A stretch of 59,454 bases of DNA, from contig PMPH01000135.1 of assembly GCA_003161045.1 (NCBI GenBank), positions 18,073 to 77,526 on the forward strand, written 5' to 3'. The notes beneath the pieces are model-generated. The model saw only the letters and a program-made list of their open reading frames with translations. It did no database searches and was not told the DNA's origin. The translations under genes were made by a program, and so were the position numbers. Source of the DNA: Acidobacteriaceae bacterium (GTDB lineage: Bacteria > Acidobacteriota > Terriglobia > Terriglobales > Acidobacteriaceae). Below are positions 47,022 through 54,936 of this stretch, piece after piece (within the stretch, counting starts at the first letter, position 1; every line of letters begins with the position of its first letter).

Positions 47022-47933
47022 ATGGGAATTGCGATTTTCACTTTTGCGGTCATCTTCCTGCTGATTGTGAGCGGCGGGCTGCTGCTGTTCTATCGGGAAG
47101 AGATGCTGCAGCGAATCTCCGAGGCGATCAACCCGCGCCCCAAGCAGAAATCCCTATTGACCGCCATACAGCAGACCGGCCTGTCGATCGGCGGCGTCGT
47201 GGAGCATTTCGAGAATGTTCTGCCCAAAAGCCAGGCCGAGGTCTCCGTCGCCCTGCAGCGTCTGCAGCGCGCCGGTTACCGCGATGAGTCGGCGATCAAA
47301 ATCTTCTATGGCTCCAAAGTCTTGGTTCCTCTGCTGCTTTGCGCCTTGGCGCTAATTACCGGCGTGTGCGCAATGAGCCCCTTTTTCGTGTATATACTGG
47401 CCTTGGCCCTTGGATTCATCGCACCGGATTTTTGGCTGGGAAGGCGGATTTCCACCCGTCAGAAACGCATTCGGCGCGGCTTGCCGGATGTGCTTGACCT
47501 GCTGGTCATCTGCATCGAGGCCGGACTGAGCCTGGACCAGGCGACGGTGCGCACCACGGTGGAGTTGAAAAAGGCCCAGCCGGAGATGTGCGATGAATTG
47601 GGCATTGTGGTGCTGGAGCAGCGCGCCGGGCGTCCGCGCGGCGAGGCCTGGAGGCATATGTCGGAACGCACCGACGTAGACTGCGTGCGCAATCTCGTTT
47701 CCATGCTGGTTCAGGCGGAACAATATGGAACCAGCGTCGCTAAAATCTTGCGCGTTCATGGCGATACACTCAGAACACAGCGTGTGCAGGCGGTGGAGGA
47801 GGCGGCGGCAAAGACCAGCGTCAAACTGGTCTTCCCGCTGGTGCTGTTCATCTTTCCTTCGCTCTTTGTGGTTACGCTGGGACCTGCGTTCATCTCCATG
47901 ATGGAGTCATTCAAGGTATTAAATCAACATTGA
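47022..47933 (+). CDS. tadC: Tad pilus inner-membrane protein TadC
   Basis: A 303-residue F-domain protein with the same plan as TadB: N-terminal helix, two central helices (LLCALALITGVCAM, FVYILALALGFIAPDFWL), the F domain (GLPDVLDLLVICIEAGLSLDQA, SMLVQAEQYGTSVAKILR) and a C-terminal pair. It starts nine bases after tadB and is the second half of the platform. Confidence 0.93.
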   Translation: MGIAIFTFAVIFLLIVSGGLLLFYREEMLQRISEAINPRPKQKSLLTAIQQTGLSIGGVVEHFENVLPKSQAEVSVALQRLQRAGYRDESAIKIFYGSKVLVPLLLCALALITGVCAMSPFFVYILALALGFIAPDFWLGRRISTRQKRIRRGLPDVLDLLVICIEAGLSLDQATVRTTVELKKAQPEMCDELGIVVLEQRAGRPRGEAWRHMSERTDVDCVRNLVSMLVQAEQYGTSVAKILRVHGDTLRTQRVQAVEEAAAKTSVKLVFPLVLFIFPSLFVVTLGPAFISMMESFKVLNQH

Positions 47934-47950
47934 GGGAAGGAGGAGCCGAT

Positions 47951-48046
47951 ATGGACCAAACCATGATCATCAGGGTTGCTGCTGGTGTGCTATTTGTTGT
48001 TGTGCTGATCGTTTTGATTCAGCGCCGCCGTACGCGGGTCAAGTAG
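47951..48046 (+). CDS. 31-residue single-helix membrane protein in the tad operon
   Basis: ATG at 47951 is preceded by an excellent ribosome binding site (GGAAGGAGGAGCCGAT). The 31-residue product is MDQTMIIRV, then a hydrophobic helix rich in Val/Leu/Ile, then the basic tail IQRRRTRVK. It begins 17 bases after the tadC stop. The strong translation signal and helix-plus-basic-tail design suggest a real small membrane protein, perhaps a pilus platform accessory. I recognise no family. Confidence 0.65.
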   Translation: MDQTMIIRVAAGVLFVVVLIVLIQRRRTRVK

Positions 48047-48409
48047 TTTGGGCCCTTGCGCAAGTTTCATGGCTGGCGCGTGGAGCCGTGAAGCGTGGCG
48101 GGGTTTGCTGGACCTTCCGATCATCCCGCGAGAGCGGCGATTCAGTTGACGAGCCCTTATCAAAGCCATGCAAGGTGGCTTTTTCTTTCGCCCCAGCGAC
48201 GAAGACCTGTCGCCGGGGATTCCAGAAAGGAAAAGCCACTCAGCGATTGAGGCTGTTTTTGGAGGGGGCGGCAATTGAAGAGTCGCTGCGGCGGCGAAGA
48301 CCTGCCGCGGGGGCGAAACGCGGGGGGCGAAAAGGGAAGAGCCGCTCAGCGGCCGTGGTTTTCGGGTGCGGCAATTGAAGCACCGCTATAGCTGGAGGCT
48401 GGACGCTTT
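48047..48409. repeat. Intergenic region with two degenerate tandem copies of a ~95-base repeat
   Basis: Copies at about 48196-48287 and 48292-48387 share GAAGACCTG.CGC.GGG, GAA(A/G)AGCC(A/G)CTCAGCG and GCGGCAATTGAAG. The first also contains GTGGCTTTTTCTTTC (from 48176) and GAAAGGAAAAGCCAC, a stem like that of family 2. No gene is supported here. Confidence 0.55.
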
Positions 48410-49381
48410 ATGGAATTGCGAAGACTTTGCGCATACAACCAGACTCGCGAATGTTTTCTCGGCCTGGAGGTCGCGGTTGCCGACCTTTCGTCCGTGGATC
48501 TCAGAATTTTGCTTGAAAAGCTGGCGCTAAAGTCCGGCGAGGGCCTCTGGATGGCGCCGTTCAGGAGAATTCCCGAGACGGAAACGCATATTCCGCTCGA
48601 TCTGATGTATTTGGACGGGGATTGCCGGGTGATTGAGGTGGTCGAGTCCTTCCCCACCTTTCGCGTCAGTGCTTCAATTCCGCAGGCGGCAAGCGTTCTG
48701 GCGCTGCCCGCCCACTCGATCTATCTGTCGCAGACCCAGTCAGGCGACCAGTTGGTGCTTTGCATGGCCGAGGAGATGCAGCGCCGGCTGGAGCGGTTTT
48801 CCAACTCGAGCAGCGCTGCCGGCGCGGTGCAAAACGCCGCTTTGTTGCGTAGCCGGCCGCTTTGGAGCGGCGGTCCCGGCGTGGTGGGACTGGAGAACCG
48901 CTCTGGCGAGGAGCAGGCTGGCTCCCAGCCAGTCTATGAGATGGACCTGGTCGAAGCGGGAACCAAGAAGCACAAGCCGCCGAAGAACTGGCTGCGGCGC
49001 TGGTGGTCGCCGGATCCACGAAAAGCTCCGCGGATGTCCACGTCCGACCTGGCTGCCTATTACTGGACGGGCGCGGCTCCGAAGGCGCACGACATCCGGG
49101 ATGTCAGCTCGACGGGATTGTACGTGGTGACCGAGGAGCGCTGGTACCCTGGCACTCTGATCCTGATGACGCTGCAACAGGCCGGCGACGGGGAAGAAAG
49201 CAGGGAGCAATCGATTGCCGTGCACTCCAGGGCCGTTCGCTGGGGCAACGACGGCGTCGGTCTGCAGTTTATTCCGCTCGATACTCCGGCGGCGCACAAA
49301 GTGCCGAATCCCCTGTTGAACGGCGTGGATCAGAAGCAACTCGATCAATTCCTGCAGCGGCTCAGGAAGGACAAGGGCTAG
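48410..49381 (+). CDS. DUF192-like plus PilZ domain protein
   Basis: A 323-residue protein. Residues 1-125 resemble DUF192 (GLEVAVADLSS, GEGLWMAPFRRIP, HIPLDLMYLDGDCRVIEVVESFP, VLALPAHSIYLSQTQSGD). Residues about 205-300 form a PilZ domain: RKAPR gives the RxxxR motif and DVSSTG the D/NxSxxG motif of c-di-GMP binding, followed by VHSRAVRWGNDGVGLQFI. The two are joined by a variable linker. Its place between tadC and tadE suggests that c-di-GMP informs pilus assembly or use. No signal peptide is visible, so it is cytoplasmic as a PilZ protein should be. Confidence 0.8.
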   Translation: MELRRLCAYNQTRECFLGLEVAVADLSSVDLRILLEKLALKSGEGLWMAPFRRIPETETHIPLDLMYLDGDCRVIEVVESFPTFRVSASIPQAASVLALPAHSIYLSQTQSGDQLVLCMAEEMQRRLERFSNSSSAAGAVQNAALLRSRPLWSGGPGVVGLENRSGEEQAGSQPVYEMDLVEAGTKKHKPPKNWLRRWWSPDPRKAPRMSTSDLAAYYWTGAAPKAHDIRDVSSTGLYVVTEERWYPGTLILMTLQQAGDGEESREQSIAVHSRAVRWGNDGVGLQFIPLDTPAAHKVPNPLLNGVDQKQLDQFLQRLRKDKG

Positions 49382-49812
49382 GCGTCCATGGGGCGCGCCC
49401 TGCAAATATCTGCCCGGATGGCTGCGAAATGCGTTGTCGAACCGAGCTTTCATGAACGGCAATGAGTGGTGGAAAAAACGATGAAGATACCAAGCAGATT
49501 GCATGGACAAACCCTGGCGCCGCGGCGAGGTCAATAGGTTGAAGTGAAAATGCTTCTGAGCGACACAAAAAACTGTCTTCCATCCTCATGGGATAGGTCT
49601 ATTTAGATGGAAGAATCGTGCTTCGAGTCATGAGAAGCATCTGTTTATACTTCCTGTCCTATTTTTGCCTTCTCTTTTATATAAATACCGTGGAAGGGAT
49701 GAGTTCTTATTGCATAATATATACCATATGGGGTAATATGCGCCTCGATGGCTTTCATTCCAATGTGATGCGCGAACCTTAATGCACGAAGAAGAGACGC
49801 GGAGGAAAGACG
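49382..49812. other. Intergenic region upstream of tadE with AT-rich promoter-like stretch
   Basis: About 430 bases without a gene. Within an AT-rich stretch, TTGCAT (49710-49715) and TAATAT (49734-49739) with 18-base spacing form a plausible sigma-70-type promoter for tadE-tadG. The one GG-N10-GC match (TGGGGTAATATGCGCC) fits the sigma-54 -12 element poorly. Confidence 0.4.
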
Positions 49813-50406
49813 ATGAAGATAGCGGGTGATCTGCATCGGCAAGTCGTGGCATTAGGGCGCTATCTGCCCCGCTTCGCGGCAGCCAGCAGAACGAGCGTGA
49901 AAGCCCGGTCCATCGGCGGCCGGCTTCGCGCCAGTTTTCGTTGCGGAGACGAGGGACAATCGCTGGTCGAGCTCGCCTTTGCCTTGCCCGTGCTGCTGAT
50001 GGTGTTGACGGGCATACTATCGCTTGGTTATTTCTTCTTCAATGATCAGGCGCTGACTTACGCCACCCAACAGGCCGCAACGACTCTTCAAGAACTTCCG
50101 GGTATGTCTGGCGCGTCGGACCCCTGCAATGCGGCTGCCACCGCTTTTATTGGAGCTTCACAGGGGAACCTGATCCTGACGGGAACCAGCGGGGTCCAGT
50201 TGACGGTACAGGTTGGCACCTACTCGTATGGCCCACACACGCCGTCTCCCATCGCAAACTTCACATGCAGCGCCGGCGCAGCCTATGTGTTGCAGGGTGC
50301 GAGCACAACAGTAACAGCAACATATCCCTGCAGCGTCGGAGTTTACGGGTTCAACTTCGCGTCCCTATGCCCGATGCAGGCAGTAATAACGGAGCCAATG
50401 CAATGA
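49813..50406 (+). CDS. tadE: TadE-like pseudopilin/pilus protein
   Basis: A 197-residue protein with an N-terminal cytoplasmic part of about 45 residues and the TadE signature GDEGQSLVELAFALPVLLMV, whose Glu after the short hydrophilic segment resembles a prepilin processing site, followed by one membrane helix and a periplasmic domain with four Cys. GGAGG lies upstream of the ATG. Its stop overlaps the tadG start (ATGA). Confidence 0.85.
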   Translation: MKIAGDLHRQVVALGRYLPRFAAASRTSVKARSIGGRLRASFRCGDEGQSLVELAFALPVLLMVLTGILSLGYFFFNDQALTYATQQAATTLQELPGMSGASDPCNAAATAFIGASQGNLILTGTSGVQLTVQVGTYSYGPHTPSPIANFTCSAGAAYVLQGASTTVTATYPCSVGVYGFNFASLCPMQAVITEPMQ

Positions 50407-52067
50407 AAAAGAATTGTAAGTCTTTTGTTCGCAGAGCTCTGGACGACCAGCGTGGCCAGATGCTGGTATTGGTGGCGCTGGGAATGCTTGTCCTGATGGG
50501 AGTGGCCGGGTTGACGATCGACGCGGGCCATGCCTATCTTGTTCGCGATAAACTCCAAAGCACCGCCGACGCCGCGGCATTGGCAGGAGCGGACTCGGTG
50601 TACACCAACAGCAGTGCAGCCAGCGTTGCGAGCCAGTACGTGACGAATAACCTCAGCGCCGGAGAGGGAACTGTCACCCCGAACATAACGACGCCGTGCC
50701 TGAACGTGCTGATACCGGCGCCATCGACCTGTGCCAACAGCACTCCCGCAAATCCGCCAAACGCCGTCAAAGTCAATCTGACGGCCGCCGTGCCGACGTA
50801 TTTCATGCGACTCTTCGGCTTCACTACAGTGAATGTTGGGGCAACCGCGATCGCATCCATGCAGGGCCTCGCGCAGCCATGGAATGTGGCCATCATCCTG
50901 GACGCGACGGGATCGATGGGCAGTCAAGATCCCTACTGCCCCCAAAGCGGATCTACGGCGGAGCAATGCGCCATGACGGGCATTCAGACTATGCTGCTCA
51001 GCGTTCATCCCTGTGCCGGGGGACAAGCGGGCTGCACTTCCAGTAGCGCAAACGCGAAATTCCGCGTGAGCCTGTTCTCGTTTCCAAATGTCCCTGTGAC
51101 CCAAGTCGCGGATGACTACAATTGCAAAGGAACCCCTACGGCGAATGTATACAGCCTCCCTGCGATTCCCGCCTCGGGGTCAACATCCGCGTATACGCCA
51201 TTCGCTTATTCAGGCACTACGGCGTATACCGCGACTTACCAGATCACACCGCACAGCGCCGACATGACGAATATCGATGCGAATGGCTTTACCAGTGATT
51301 ACCTCACTTCTGGCGGCGCATTGAACTCCAGTTCCATCCTCGTGAAGGCGATCGGGAATAGCAGCACCAGCACCAAAGGTTGCCTGAAGCCTCCGAGTAC
51401 GAGCAGTTGGCCCGACTCGAAGTATATGACCTACTTTGCGGGCGCGATCTATGCTGCACAGACGGCGCTTCAGGCCGAACAGGCGGCGACGACTGCGCTG
51501 GGAATCAATGCGAATAACGCAATCATATTCGTCAGCGATGGTCAGGCGAATATGCCTTATGACGGGTTCCCCCAGAAGACAAGCACGGCTGGCACCGGCG
51601 GCGATTCGGTTACTTCCGCGGGGACCACGAAGTACACAACTACGGCCGCCAATTTGACTGGTGTATCTACAAAATGGGGTACATACCCAGACTCCAACGC
51701 GGATTGCCAGCAGGCGATCATGGCGGCCCAGTATGCCCAGAATGCGGGAACCAGATTTTACGCGGTGGCTTACGGTTCGGAGTCTAACGGATGCGTCACC
51801 GATGACGGCACACTTGGCAGTACTCAAGTTGTCGTTACTGGCACTCTGAACGTCCCTATCACCTCGGCGTCGCAGGTCGTCCCATGCGTGGTGATGGAGG
51901 ACATGGCCTCACCGACGGGTAAAGTCGCTTATCCGTGGTATTTCTACACCGACCAATCAAGCGCAGCCAACGGCTGCACGAATAAGACCATGGATCTGAA
52001 CTCCATATTCGGTGCGATCGGAGCGACCTTCACGCAATCGCGACTGCTCCTCAACACCGCCACATAG
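50403..52067 (+). CDS. tadG: TadG-like protein with von Willebrand A domain
   Basis: A 554-residue protein. DDQRGQMLVLVALGMLVLMG and GLTIDAGHAYLVRDKLQSTADAAALAGA form the TadG N-terminal helix region. A VWA domain follows with the MIDAS-like DATGSM (in AIILDATGSMGSQD) and VSDGQANMP later; many Cys, Ser, Thr and Gly residues suggest an extracellular, disulphide-bonded protein. In other Tad systems TadG is a membrane-linked pilus accessory or adhesin. The ATG at 50403 overlaps the tadE stop. Confidence 0.88.
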   Translation: MKKNCKSFVRRALDDQRGQMLVLVALGMLVLMGVAGLTIDAGHAYLVRDKLQSTADAAALAGADSVYTNSSAASVASQYVTNNLSAGEGTVTPNITTPCLNVLIPAPSTCANSTPANPPNAVKVNLTAAVPTYFMRLFGFTTVNVGATAIASMQGLAQPWNVAIILDATGSMGSQDPYCPQSGSTAEQCAMTGIQTMLLSVHPCAGGQAGCTSSSANAKFRVSLFSFPNVPVTQVADDYNCKGTPTANVYSLPAIPASGSTSAYTPFAYSGTTAYTATYQITPHSADMTNIDANGFTSDYLTSGGALNSSSILVKAIGNSSTSTKGCLKPPSTSSWPDSKYMTYFAGAIYAAQTALQAEQAATTALGINANNAIIFVSDGQANMPYDGFPQKTSTAGTGGDSVTSAGTTKYTTTAANLTGVSTKWGTYPDSNADCQQAIMAAQYAQNAGTRFYAVAYGSESNGCVTDDGTLGSTQVVVTGTLNVPITSASQVVPCVVMEDMASPTGKVAYPWYFYTDQSSAANGCTNKTMDLNSIFGAIGATFTQSRLLLNTAT

Positions 52068-52079
52068 CCGGATGAAAGA

Positions 52080-52174
52080 GAATAAGGCCCGCGTTCCGAC
52101 GGTCCGCCCATTTGAACTGGATCGTGAAGCCGATCTGGACAGATGGGGATGGGGGAGGGACGCGGGCCTTATTC
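52080..52174. repeat. Long-loop inverted repeat between tadG and the TonB-like gene
   Basis: GAATAAGGCCCGCGT (52080-52094) and ACGCGGGCCTTATTC (52160-52174) are perfect 15-base inverse complements with a 65-base loop, in a convergent gap. It could end transcription from both sides, although no T-run follows. Confidence 0.55.
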
Positions 52175-52206
52175 ATGCTCTTCGGGCTTGTCGCTGTTTT
52201 TTGGAT

Positions 52207-53655
52207 TTATTCCTGCTCGGGAATGATGAGTACCACTTCCACCTTGATCTTCTGACCATTCTGCGTCGCCGGCCGGAACTGCCACTGGGCCAGCGAGTCG
52301 AGCACAAACCGCGCCTGCGGGAACTGGGGCGGGAAGGCGATGGCCAGAGCCTCGAAGCGGCCCTCCTGATTGATAAATCCATGCACGATCAGCGCATCGT
52401 CATCAATGGCTCCGGGAGCCAGGTTGGGCGTGACGATGTTATAAGGCCAGGGGGCCGCGATGCGCGCCATGCCGCCCGCTTCTGCCGCGTCCTGGGCGCG
52501 CGGCAGCGAGTACTGAAGAATCCAGCTTTTGGCCAGGCCCACGTGCAGATAAACGGTGTACGCCATCCGGCCGCTCCAGAGCCCGGCCGTCTCGGGATAC
52601 TCTTCCGCCATCGAAGAGCCCACCACCACCGCTCCAAACTGGCCGTTTTTGGGCAGCGTGATGTGAGCGGCCGAAGGCTGGCCGCTCAGCCCCAGGGCGC
52701 CCCGGCCGTTCGACGCAGCCGCGGCGGATGCAGGCAGGTCCGCTGCCTCGATTGCGCTCTTGCCAGCGCCTGCTTTGCCTGTCTTGCCGGTGGCGGGGTC
52801 ACCGCTTTTACTGGACGGGTCTCCACTTTTGCTGGCGGGGTCTCCATGCCCTGGCTGCAAGGGCTCCTTTGCCTGCCCGGCTGCCGGCCGGCCTGAGGAG
52901 TTCGCGGAGGCCGTTTCATTGACCGGCGGCAGCGTGACGGGGCCATCCTTCATGTGCAGGTCGGAGAGCGAGAGGATGGCGGCTGAAGTTGGCTGCGCCG
53001 AGCCTTGCGCGGTGGTGATCGGCACAAGCGGCGACGGCTTCTGCGCCTGCGTCACCACGGGCGTAGCCGTGCCGGCCTGAATGGGCTGCTTTTGCGCAGG
53101 CAGATCGGAGGCCTTCAAGCTGAGCTCCGCCAGGCTCTGCTCCTCATTGGGCAACTGCATGGAAGGCCGCAGATCGGCGGAGGGCGGCTTTTCCGGCATA
53201 GGGGCGACAATCGTTTTAGCTGGGGCATTTCGCGCGTTCCAGATCATCACCGTGGGCGCCGGCATCTTCACGGCGAGCGCCAGCGGCTTGACAATATCCG
53301 GCTGCAGCAGCGTCTGGGCGGCGTGCGCGGCTATTGCCATCTGCCGCAGCACGGGTGGCGTCACGGCGGGCCTGTCGCCAGGCGAAGGCTGGTGCGAGCC
53401 CGCATGCCAGCGGGGATATTCGATGGCGCTGCCGGCGCTCTGCCGCATCTGGGGTTCAAGCGTGTGCAGGTCCAGGCGCCGCATGGCGTAGCGCTCAGTG
53501 GGCGCCAGGGAGTTGACTTTGGGCGCGCAGAGAATTCCGAAGGAGATCAGGCCCAGCGCGGTGCCATGCAGCAAAATCGAAGCCACAAAGGAATAGGAGT
53601 GCTGACTCGGCCTTGGCTGCTCGGAGAAGAGCGTCATTGTCGGGGAAGGGCCCAT
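52207..53655 (-). CDS. TonB-like energy-transducer protein, Pro/Ala/Ser-rich
   Basis: About 482 residues from the ATG at 53655, which follows a GGAGG; a TTG at 53775 would add 40 residues. One N-terminal membrane helix (SYSFVASILLHGTALGLISFGILC) precedes a long Pro/Ala/Gln-rich spacer with KSGDP repeats (near residues 295-315). The C-terminal 130 residues resemble a TonB C-terminal fold (VYLHVGLAKSWILQYSL, QARFVLDSLAQWQFRPA.QNGQKIKVEVVLIIP). Such proteins span the periplasm and contact outer-membrane partners. It is on the opposite strand inside the Tad locus, with a possible sigma-54 site upstream. Confidence 0.7.
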   Translation of the reverse strand: MGPSPTMTLFSEQPRPSQHSYSFVASILLHGTALGLISFGILCAPKVNSLAPTERYAMRRLDLHTLEPQMRQSAGSAIEYPRWHAGSHQPSPGDRPAVTPPVLRQMAIAAHAAQTLLQPDIVKPLALAVKMPAPTVMIWNARNAPAKTIVAPMPEKPPSADLRPSMQLPNEEQSLAELSLKASDLPAQKQPIQAGTATPVVTQAQKPSPLVPITTAQGSAQPTSAAILSLSDLHMKDGPVTLPPVNETASANSSGRPAAGQAKEPLQPGHGDPASKSGDPSSKSGDPATGKTGKAGAGKSAIEAADLPASAAAASNGRGALGLSGQPSAAHITLPKNGQFGAVVVGSSMAEEYPETAGLWSGRMAYTVYLHVGLAKSWILQYSLPRAQDAAEAGGMARIAAPWPYNIVTPNLAPGAIDDDALIVHGFINQEGRFEALAIAFPPQFPQARFVLDSLAQWQFRPATQNGQKIKVEVVLIIPEQE

Positions 53656-53892
53656 AACCGGATGAATTTCCTCCCATGTGCGCGGAACCGCTTCTAGAGC
53701 GAGGGTTCCATTGCAGGCATTGCCGGCCTGAATGAGTGCTGAAAGAGGCCCTGACGTCTCATCTTCAGAGTTCAATTATAGTCTTCAGAGTTCGATCTGA
53801 ATCTCTTCAGAAATCTCTTATAGCAAGGCTTGGGCAGGAATTCACTACTATATAGTAGGGCTGCCGATAACTCTCTTGGTACCCGCCCTTCC

Positions 53893-53908
53893 CGCAATAG
53901 CGCTTCCC
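53893..53908 (-). promoter_or_regulatory. Candidate sigma-54 promoter for the TonB-like gene
   Basis: On the minus strand GGGAAGCGCTATTGCG has GG-N10-GC spacing and a TTGC -12 element; the -24 element is GGGAAG rather than TGGCAC. It lies about 240 bases upstream of the chosen ATG. Confidence 0.4.
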
Positions 53909-54015
53909 GGCATTCCCCACATTTTTTGGTAATAAACTGAATTAGCGGTTCAAATTGATTCAATAATTTGTACGCGTAATTTAAGTTTCGGGTTAAAATC
54001 GGCAATTGTTTCTTG

Positions 54016-54031
54016 AGGCAAGGTAATTGCC
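54016..54031 (+). promoter_or_regulatory. Sigma-54 promoter for cpaB-cpaC
   Basis: AGGCAAGGTAATTGCC has GG-N10-GC spacing, GGCA in the -24 and TTGC in the -12 element. The start codon of cpaB is 54 bases downstream. Confidence 0.65.
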
Positions 54032-54084
54032 GCAAGGGATAGAAAGGCGAGGCTGGCAGGGTAGCCAGTTCAAACAGGCTTTCC

Positions 54085-54936
54085 ATGAACCGGAGACTGC
54101 TCACGATCCTTCTGGTTGCTTTCTTCATAGCCGGTGCTTGCGCTTACCTGGTTGCACGCCTGGTTGGTGGCCGTATGGCGGCAGCGCGGCCGTCCGCCGT
54201 TACGCGCCTGGTCGCGGCAAATACGGACATCAAACTCGGAACCATTCTCAACGCCGATAACCTGAAGACCATTGAAATTACGGGAGCGGTTCCCGCTGGC
54301 GCCATTCCCGTGAAAGACGAGAGCAAGGTGATTGGACGGGGCGTCATCTCGGACCTTTATGCGGGCGAGCCGATCATCGAGAGCCGTCTGGCCGCGGTGG
54401 GCGCCGGTGGAGGATTGGCCCCCGCCATTCCCCCTGGCATGAGAGCCTGCGCGGTCAAGGTCGATGAGGTGGTGGGCGTCTCCGGCTTCGCCACTCAGGG
54501 AATGCGCGTGGATGTGATTATCTCCGGCACGCCTCCCGGCGAGCAAAACTCCACGCAAGGCGCCCAGGCAAGAACGGTCCTGCAGAACATCCAGGTGCTG
54601 TCGGCCGGCACGGATTATCAACAAGTCAAGGACAATGAGGGCAAGGCAAAGCAGGTGCAGGTGGTCAACCTGCTGGTCACCCCCGAGCAGGCCGAGACCC
54701 TTGAGCTGGCCAGCAGTGAGACCATCCGGCTTATACTGCGCAATCCGCTGGACACCAAGATTGCTCCGGTTCCCGGCACGGCCACAGGAAGCCTCTTTAC
54801 AGGCCAGAATTCGGCTCCGGCAAAGACTGTGCGTGTGGCCTCCAGCAGGAGTGCAGCGCCCAGTGGCTATTCCATCGAAGTGATCAACGGCTCGAAACAG
54901 AGCGAAGCAAAATTTGCCTCCGGGGGACGCCAGTGA
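54085..54936 (+). CDS. cpaB: Flp pilus assembly protein CpaB/RcpC
   Basis: A 283-residue periplasmic protein with an N-terminal membrane anchor (LLTILLVAFFIAGACAYLVA). An SAF domain follows (VAANTDIKLGTILNADNLKTIEI, KDESKVIGRGVISDLYAGEPI) and then the RcpC/CpaB domain (GMRACAVKVDEVVGVSGFATQGMRVDVI). It is thought to help the secretin assemble. Its stop overlaps the GTG start of cpaC. Confidence 0.93.
   Translation: MNRRLLTILLVAFFIAGACAYLVARLVGGRMAAARPSAVTRLVAANTDIKLGTILNADNLKTIEITGAVPAGAIPVKDESKVIGRGVISDLYAGEPIIESRLAAVGAGGGLAPAIPPGMRACAVKVDEVVGVSGFATQGMRVDVIISGTPPGEQNSTQGAQARTVLQNIQVLSAGTDYQQVKDNEGKAKQVQVVNLLVTPEQAETLELASSETIRLILRNPLDTKIAPVPGTATGSLFTGQNSAPAKTVRVASSRSAAPSGYSIEVINGSKQSEAKFASGGRQ

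Larger units (their letters stand above)
53776..54084. other. Divergent gap with candidate sigma-54 promoters in both directions
   Basis: About 309 bases without a gene between the TonB-like gene and cpaB. It holds the plus-strand sigma-54 site listed below and a weaker minus-strand one, plus AT-rich stretches around 53930-53990. Confidence 0.5.

Noticed and set aside
49728-49745. Possible sigma-54 promoter before tadE (TGGGGTAATATGCGCC)
   Set aside because: Spacing fits but the -12 element lacks TT before GC and the -24 element is poor; an overlapping sigma-70-like promoter is as likely.
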